Shown: piece by piece, positions 59,772-64,000 of the stretch
Layout: the number at the start of each line of letters is the position of its first letter
How positions within the stretch are numbered: the stretch's first letter is position 1
Assembly (NCBI RefSeq): GCF_001701025.1
Contig: NZ_CP016793.1
Location: forward strand, 8,928,001 to 8,992,000
Length of the DNA stretch: 64,000 nt
Origin: Lentzea guizhouensis
GTDB taxonomy: Bacteria > Actinomycetota > Actinomycetes > Mycobacteriales > Pseudonocardiaceae
Direction: 5' to 3'
Position numbers and translations under genes: made by a program
Notes under the pieces: generated by a model
What the model was told of the DNA's origin: nothing
The model's input: the letters and a program-made list of their open reading frames with translations, nothing else
The model's database searches: none

Positions 59772-60562
59772 TTGGTCCCCAGTGGTCGGCTGCGCGTCTT
59801 GGTGGACGCCCCGTGGTTCAACAAGGTGATCACCGTGGTGATCCTCGTCAACGCGGTCACGCTGGGCGCCGAGACGTCACCGGAGCTGCTCGCGTCGTTC
59901 GGGGACCTGCTGCACGTGGTGGACCGGCTGGCGTTGACCGTCTTCGTCGTCGAGCTGGCGCTGCGTTTCGGCGCGTACGGCAGGGACTTCTTCCGCGACC
60001 CGTGGAACTGGTTCGACACCGTGGTCGTCGCCGTCACACTGCTGCCCGCCTCGGGGACGTTCTCGGTGCTGCGCGCCTTGCGGGTGTTGCGCGTGCTGCG
60101 ACTGGTCTCGGTCGTGCCCAGCATGCGCCGCGTGGTGTCGGCGCTGCTGACCGCGTTGCCCGGCATGGCGTCCATCACCGCGTTGCTGGCGCTGGTCCTC
60201 TACGTGTCCGCGGTGATCGCCACCAAGCTCTTCAGCGGGGTCTCGCCCGGGTACTTCGGGGACCTGGGCGACTCGTTGTTCACGCTGTTCCAGGTCATGA
60301 CGGGCGAGGCGTGGTCGGAGGTCGCCCGGCAGGTCATGGCCGAGAAGCCGTTCGCGTGGGTCTTCTTCGTCGGCTACCTGGCCATCACGACGTTCACCGT
60401 GCTGAACCTGTTCATCGCGGTCGCGGTGAGCGCGATGCAGACCCAGATGACCGAGGAGCACGCCGAGCACGACCGCGAGGAGATGGCCGCGACGCTGGAG
60501 ATCCTGACCGAGGTCCGCTCCGGGAGGACGTGGAGGCGTTGCGGGCCAAGGCCTCGGTCTGA
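59772..60562 (+). CDS. Voltage-gated cation channel (NaChBac-like), C-terminus frameshifted
   Basis: Six-helix ion channel, about 263 aa. Seen: S1 KVITVVILVNAVTLGAETSP, S4 voltage sensor LRALRVLRVLRLVSVVPSMR (Arg every third residue), pore TLFQVMTGEAWSEV (TxExW filter of bacterial sodium channels, as TLESW in NaChBac) and S6 FTVLNLFIAVAVSAMQTQ, then an acidic coiled C-terminus. Near 60518 the frame shifts: the natural end EDVEALRAKASV with the stop at 60562 is in the next frame, while the uncorrected frame runs into the opposite gene. Probably a 1-nt sequence error. The start is TTG 59772 with AGGAG 8 nt upstream. Confidence 0.8.
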
Positions 60563-60571
60563 CGCTCGCCG

Positions 60572-61054
60572 TCAGGCGGGCTGGACCACGCCCGTCCGCC
60601 ACGGCTTCTCCCGGTCGCGCTTCATCGGCGGGACCTTGAAGTTCGCGTACGAGTACTTGCCGGTGATCGAACCGTCGGCGTCGAAGTGGAAGACGTCCAT
60701 GCCGTGCCAGACCATCCGCGAGCCGTACCGCAGGAACCCGAGCAACCGCAGCAACGGGTAAAGGCCGCGGGGCCGAGGCTTCGAGATGTCGATCCGGCAC
60801 GCCCACCGGATCGCCGCCCGCCGCCCCGGTTCGTCGACGAGCTTGTCGTAGACGTCGAACCGCATCGCGCCGTACCTGCCGGCGAACTGGGGCGCGAACT
60901 CGGCCCGGATGGCGTCCCTGCCGCGGTGCTTCCCGCCGTCACCCGGCTCGTACTCGGCGTCGTCCGCGAAGAACGCCATGACCCGGTCGAGGTCGTTGTC
61001 GTTGAAGGCCTCGACGAACTCGTCGACGGTCATGGCCAGGGTGCGCTGCGTCAT
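60572..61054 (-). CDS. SnoaL/NTF2-like protein
   Basis: Protein of 160 aa with the SnoaL-like (NTF2) cone fold. Seen: TVDEFVEAFNDNDLDRVMAF, FADDAEYEPGDGGKHRGRDA (conserved motif), and FHFDADGSITGKYSYANFKV. Members bind or isomerise small ligands; the ligand is unknown here. ATG 61054. Divergent from the TetR gene at 61118, whose product may repress it through the inverted repeats between them. Confidence 0.85.
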   Translation of the reverse strand: MTQRTLAMTVDEFVEAFNDNDLDRVMAFFADDAEYEPGDGGKHRGRDAIRAEFAPQFAGRYGAMRFDVYDKLVDEPGRRAAIRWACRIDISKPRPRGLYPLLRLLGFLRYGSRMVWHGMDVFHFDADGSITGKYSYANFKVPPMKRDREKPWRTGVVQPA

Positions 61055-61064
61055 GGGCGCACAC

Positions 61065-61101
61065 GTTAAAGGAACACCGTACTTTTAACCAACGCCCTTG
61101 G
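61065..61101. promoter_or_regulatory. Inverted repeats between SnoaL-like gene and tetR
   Basis: GTTAAA (61065-61070) and TTTAAC (61084-61089) form one inverted repeat; CCAA (61089-61092) and TTGG (61098-61101) form a second, shorter one. Both fill the 63-bp gap between divergent genes, as expected for a TetR operator. Confidence 0.5.
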
Positions 61102-61117
61102 TAGGCTGCCGTCTCAC

Positions 61118-61789
61118 ATGGACGCCTCGTTCCGCCGGGCACGGCAACCGGAGCAGAAGCAGCAGCGGCGCGAGGCGATCCTCGCCGCCGCCCGCGACCT
61201 CGCCCTCACCAGCGGCGTGGCCGGGGTCAGCCTCGGTGACATCGCCGCCGCCGTCGGCCTGGTGAAGTCGAACGTGCTGCGCTACTTCGGCACCCGCGAG
61301 GAGATCTACCTCCAGCTCACGATGCGCGACGGCACCGAGTGGGCGGACGCGGTGACCGACCGGCTGCAGGGCGCCGCGGGCATCGGCGAGATGGCCACCG
61401 CGCTCGCGGACTGCTTCGCCGAGCGCGTGCTGTACTGCGACCTGATCAGCCACGCGGAAACGATGCTGGAGCACAACGTCTCGCTCGAGGTGCTGCACAC
61501 GTACAAGCTGTGGGCGATCGGCATGTACGGGCGCGTGGGTGAGCGGATCGCCGCCGTGTGCCCGGAGCTGACCGCGGCGGAGGGCACCTCGGTGGTCTTC
61601 GCCGCCGGAGCGTTCGTCGGCAGGTTGCACCCGATCACGCGACCCCCGGCGACGCTGGCCGAGCTGTACGCGAGGGAACCGGCGATCGCGGCGGTGTTCC
61701 CGCCGTTCCAGCCGGCCCTGCGGCACTTCATCGCGGCGACCGCCGCGGGGCTGCCCTCGGTTCGGGGCGAGCTGGCTCAGCGACCCTAG
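61118..61789 (+). CDS. TetR-family regulator
   Basis: TetR-type repressor of 223 aa. HTH: REAILAAARDLALTSGVAGV, SLGDIAAAVGLVKSNVLRYF, GTREEIYLQL. The C-terminal ligand domain is not assignable to a subclass. ATG 61118. Divergent from the SnoaL-like gene, so it probably controls this gene and itself. Its TAG stop (61787-61789) is formed by the TA target site and first base of the MITE, so the C-terminus may have been altered by the insertion. Confidence 0.92.
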   Translation: MDASFRRARQPEQKQQRREAILAAARDLALTSGVAGVSLGDIAAAVGLVKSNVLRYFGTREEIYLQLTMRDGTEWADAVTDRLQGAAGIGEMATALADCFAERVLYCDLISHAETMLEHNVSLEVLHTYKLWAIGMYGRVGERIAAVCPELTAAEGTSVVFAAGAFVGRLHPITRPPATLAELYAREPAIAAVFPPFQPALRHFIAATAAGLPSVRGELAQRP

Positions 61790-61949
61790 GGCGTGTCCCG
61801 TGAGTCTCGTCCGCGACAGTCGCGGCCGAGGGCCCCGGAGGTGGCACCGCCGCACCACCCGAATACGCCCGGTATGAAGGCGCCGCGGCGGCACCGCCTC
61901 CGGGACTCTCGACCGTGACTCTCATCGAACGGACTCACGGGACACGCCC
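61789..61949. mobile_element. 161-bp MITE with 18-bp perfect terminal inverted repeats and TA duplication
   Basis: Ends GGGCGTGTCCCGTGAGTC (61789-61806) and its exact inverse (61932-61949), flanked on both sides by TA (61787-61788 and 61950-61951), as for IS630/Tc1-type elements. Arms extend inward as an imperfect palindrome (CCGGAGG..CCGCCGC on the left pairs with GCGGCGG..CCTCCGG on the right), so the whole element can fold into one long hairpin. There is no ORF; it would need a transposase supplied in trans. Inserted between two convergent tetR genes and providing both TAG stops. Confidence 0.85.
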
Positions 61950-62476
61950 TAGTAGTCCGCGGGCCGGACCCCCTCCAGGGCCAGCGTGGCGAGCCGGGCG
62001 GCGTCACCGGCGTCCCCAGTGGCCAGTGAGACCGCGTTGACGAGGGTCAGCAGGTCGTCGATGCCGACACCGTCGCGCACCGCGCCCGCCTCCTGCGCCA
62101 GGCGCAGGAGCTCACCGCCGGCGTCGCGCAGCATCACCTCGCAGCCACTGCCCGCGGGCGTGTGCAGCAAGGACTCCGCCAGGCCACGGGTGGTCGCGCC
62201 GTAGACCGCGAGGTCGCGCAGCCAGTCCACCAGCGCCTGGCCGGGGTCCTCCGCCGTCGCGAGCCGGCCGGCCTGCGCGCAGAGCACCTCGACGCGGTCG
62301 TGGAACACCGCCTCCAGCAGCGCCTGCCTGGTCGGGAAGTGCCGGTGCAGCGTGGCGGAGCCGACCCCGGCGTCGCGGGCGATCTTCTCCAGCGACGCGT
62401 CCGCTCCGGTGCGCGCGACTTCGGCCTCCGCCGCCGCGAGGATGAGTTCGTAGTTGCGCCGGGCGTCCGCTCGCAC
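61949..62476 (-). CDS. TetR-family regulator
   Basis: TetR-type repressor of 175 aa. HTH: YELILAAAEAEVARTGADAS, LEKIARDAGVGSATLHRHFP, TRQALLEAVF. The ligand domain resembles the TetR_C class of SbtR-like regulators (VDWLRDLAVYGATTRGLAES). GTG 62476. The stop TAG (61951-61949) is built from the TA site and the MITE end. It lies 44 bp downstream of the MDR oxidoreductase, in the same direction, so it may regulate that operon. Confidence 0.92.
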   Translation of the reverse strand: MRADARRNYELILAAAEAEVARTGADASLEKIARDAGVGSATLHRHFPTRQALLEAVFHDRVEVLCAQAGRLATAEDPGQALVDWLRDLAVYGATTRGLAESLLHTPAGSGCEVMLRDAGGELLRLAQEAGAVRDGVGIDDLLTLVNAVSLATGDAGDAARLATLALEGVRPADY

Positions 62477-62520
62477 GTCCCGAACTCTACGAGCAACGCC
62501 ATCCGGGGTGCCACCCCGGT

Positions 62521-63476
62521 TCAGTGCCTGCCCGCGGTCAGGTCGATCACGTACTTGCCCCGCACACCGCCCGCCTCCAGGCGGCGGTGCACTTCGACGA
62601 TCTCCTCGATCGGAAACGCCCGGTCCGGCACCGGCCTGATCGCACCCGCCTCGACGAGCTCCGCGAGCCGCGCGACGGTGCCGGCGGCCGGGTTGTTGCT
62701 GAAGGACAGCACCGGACGCGGCAGCAGCCTGCCGAAGGCCACGGCGGCCAGCGAGCGCACGACCGCGTCCGGTGCGATGGCCAGCGCGACCATCCGGCCG
62801 CCCCGCGCCAGCCTCCGCCGGTAGGCCGGCAGGTCCGTGCCCACGAGGTCGACGATCACGTCGAACGGCCCGAGGTCGGCAGGCCCGGTCGTCCGGTAGT
62901 CCACGGCGACGTGCGCACCGAGCTCGCGGACCCAGTCCAGGTTGCGCTCACCGGCCATCGCGGTGACGTGCGCGCCCAGGTGCCGCCCGAGCTGCACGGC
63001 GACGCTGCCGACGCCACCGGTGGCACCGCGCACGAGCAGGCGCTCACCGGGGAGCACCGCGGCCTTCTCCTCCAGCGCGGTGATCGCGGTGGTCCCGCTG
63101 ACCGGCAACGAGCCCGCGGCGACCGGGTCCAGCCCCTGCGGCAGCGGCGCGACCCGGTCCCGGGGCACCACGACCTTGTCGGCGATGGAGCCGAACGTGC
63201 CGTGTGGCATCAGGCCCCACACCAGCTCGCCCCGGCGGAGGTCGACACCGGCTCCGACGGCCGCCACCCGCCCCGCGAACTCGTTGCCGCTCCCCTGCGG
63301 GAACGTCAGCCGCATCACCCGGCGCAGCTTGCCGGCGCGGATGGCGGTCTCCCCTCCGCCGACCCCGGCCGACAGCACCTCGACCAAAACTGTCCCGGCC
63401 CCGCGACCGGCTCCGGCACCTCGCGGACCTGCAGCACCTCGGGGCCGCCGAAGCGGTCGTACTCGACCTTGCGCAT
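62521..63476 (-). CDS. MDR-family NADPH oxidoreductase, one frameshift near the start
   Basis: Quinone-oxidoreductase-type MDR enzyme, about 318 aa. From ATG 63476 the first 26 residues (MRKVEYDRFGGPEVLQVREV) are in one frame. After PVAGPG a 1-nt loss near 63400 is needed to continue with TVLVEVLSAGVGGGETAIRA. Then: GSGNEFAGRVAAVGAGV, LPVSGTTAITALEEKAAVLP, NADPH site LLVRGATGGVGSVAVQLGRH and the C-terminal EEIVEVHRRLEAGGVRGKYV. No zinc-site cysteines. Followed in the same direction by a tetR gene; the upstream region holds CACTTG repeats that are possible operators. Confidence 0.8.
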
Positions 63477-63490
63477 AACTGGGGTGTCCC

Positions 63491-63540
63491 TCCACTTGAG
63501 GACACCACACTAACCGGGGTACCACCCCACTTGACAAGTG
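63491..63540 (-). promoter_or_regulatory. Promoter/operator region of the MDR oxidoreductase
   Basis: On the minus strand TTGTCA (63537-63532) and TTAGTG (63513-63508) with an 18-nt spacer could be -35/-10. CACTTGTCAAGTG (63528-63540) is a perfect palindrome over the -35, CCACTTG returns at 63492-63498, and GGGGTACCACCCC (63516-63528) lies in the spacer. This is an operator layout fit for the neighbouring TetR repressor. Confidence 0.45.
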
Positions 63541-63690
63541 CGACCGGCGACCGAGGGCGAGCCGACCGCGACCACCGACGCGTCCCGATTGCGCGACGGT
63601 GAAGACATGGTTGCCGAGAACGCACTTGTCGTCGCATTGATCCCGCTTTAGCTTCGAAAGGGAGCTCACGGCGATCGCCATTACCGAGCG

Positions 63691-64000
63691 GTGACAAGAA
63701 ATGCGAGAAATTCCTTGTACCACCACCATTTCGTGCGCGAGCTGTTCGTCCACCCGGTGAAAGGGCTCACCGCACAGCCGCTGGACCAGGTCGAGCTCCG
63801 GCCCGGCCAGGGCGTTCCCCACGACCGGACGCTCGCGTTCGCCCGGCCGGACGGCCGCTACCGGCCGGGAACCCGGACGGGGTTGCCGAAGCAGGAGTTC
63901 TTCGCCCTGGTCTCCGATCACCGCCTTTCCGGTCTCGACACGCATTTCGACGTCGAGACGGAGGTTCTCACCGCACGAGTGGCCGGCCACGAGGTGCTGA
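63691..64000 (+). CDS. MOSC-domain protein, 3'-truncated by window edge
   Basis: N-terminal beta-barrel (MOSC_N) part of a MOSC protein, running off the right edge. Seen from GTG 63733: RELFVHPVKGLTAQPLDQVE, then PHDRTLAFARPDGRYRPG and FFALVSDHRLSGLDTHFDVE. MOSC proteins bind molybdenum cofactor or transfer sulfur; the Cys-bearing MOSC core lies outside. The start is unsure: GTG 63691, TTG 63715 or GTG 63733; none has a strong ribosome site. The region before it (63600-63690) is lower in G+C. Confidence 0.7.
   Translation, partial: MTRNARNSLYHHHFVRELFVHPVKGLTAQPLDQVELRPGQGVPHDRTLAFARPDGRYRPGTRTGLPKQEFFALVSDHRLSGLDTHFDVETEVLTARVAGHEVL

Noticed and set aside
63610..63651. Fourteen-codon frame MVAENALVVALIPL
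   Set aside because: No ribosome site and no overlap with the next start; likely chance.
1..64000. tRNA, rRNA, riboswitch and CRISPR signals
   Set aside because: None seen on either strand by eye; a covariance-model search (tRNAscan-SE, Rfam) would settle it.

Overview
The window is about 70% G+C with nearly uniform G/C third codon positions, frequent GTG starts, short 4-nt gene overlaps and families typical of actinomycetes (DUF3099, DUF5709, DUF1990, GAF-ANTAR, SpoIIE/STAS/HATPase partner-switch proteins, actinobacterial QcrB with PDWY, a CebR box). It looks like chromosomal DNA of a mycelial actinomycete, probably a member of the Pseudonocardiales (Lentzea/Saccharothrix-like). The genus cannot be proved from the sequence alone. 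No tRNA, rRNA, CRISPR array or complete transposon was seen.

Layout. 1-502: end of a SpoIIE phosphatase. 732-5644: a tightly coupled carotenoid operon (CrtU-like FAD enzyme, CruF-like hydratase, CruG-like glycosyltransferase, CrtI-like desaturase). 5606-7758: a frameshifted CDP-alcohol phosphatidyltransferase, a YihY-type membrane protein and an SRPBCC protein. 7877-13027: two small secreted paralogues, a 6PGDH/HIBADH-like reductase, three unknown proteins and a lipoprotein with a duplicated domain. 13055-17842: cupin, alpha/beta hydrolase with twin upstream palindromes, and divergent GT1 and GT4 glycosyltransferases. 17865-20074: DUF3099 protein and an orphan cytochrome b (QcrB). 20167-26415: APH remnant, DUF1990 protein, epimerase, Ser/Thr kinase, two anti-sigma-type ATPases and a decayed GT4 with a perfect 155-bp tandem duplication. 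26342-31277: unknown protein, frameshifted amidase, N-acetylglutaminylglutamine amidotransferase and YbdK-type ligase. 31508-37491: GAF-ANTAR plus SpoIIE pair, GlgX, hydrolase with a small coupled ORF, DUF5709. 37838-46106: Tat-exported beta-helix protein, STAS protein, MDR dehydrogenase/DUF2306 pair, a two-component system, SDR remnant, Nei-type glycosylase lacking the catalytic proline, P-loop protein. 46173-53464: DUF1996 protein split by duplicated modules, MerR, SRPBCC, and an operon of leader peptide, unknown protein, MoxR ATPase and VWA protein with an HExxH motif. 53518-64000: DUF2269-like protein, two-component system with ABC exporter, GH12 endoglucanase under a CebR box, second STAS protein, NaChBac-like channel, SnoaL-like protein, two convergent TetR genes separated by a MITE, MDR oxidoreductase and the start of a MOSC protein.

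How it fits together. The most coherent signal is a set of SigB-type promoters (GNNT, 15-nt spacer, GGGTAY/A) at 7196, 20855, 25929, 31438(-), 37048(-) and 37065, with a weaker one at 6346. They precede small stress-type proteins, an anti-sigma ATPase and a YbdK ligase. The same window encodes two SpoIIE phosphatases, two STAS proteins, two HATPase anti-sigma-type proteins and a GAF-ANTAR regulator. I infer a general/osmotic stress regulon with part of its partner-switch control, although no sigma factor gene lies in the window.

Caution. At least ten genes contain apparent single-base indels, several in otherwise intact genes. Either this sequence carries uncorrected indel errors or many accessory genes are decaying. 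Reading-frame claims in those genes are marked as such.
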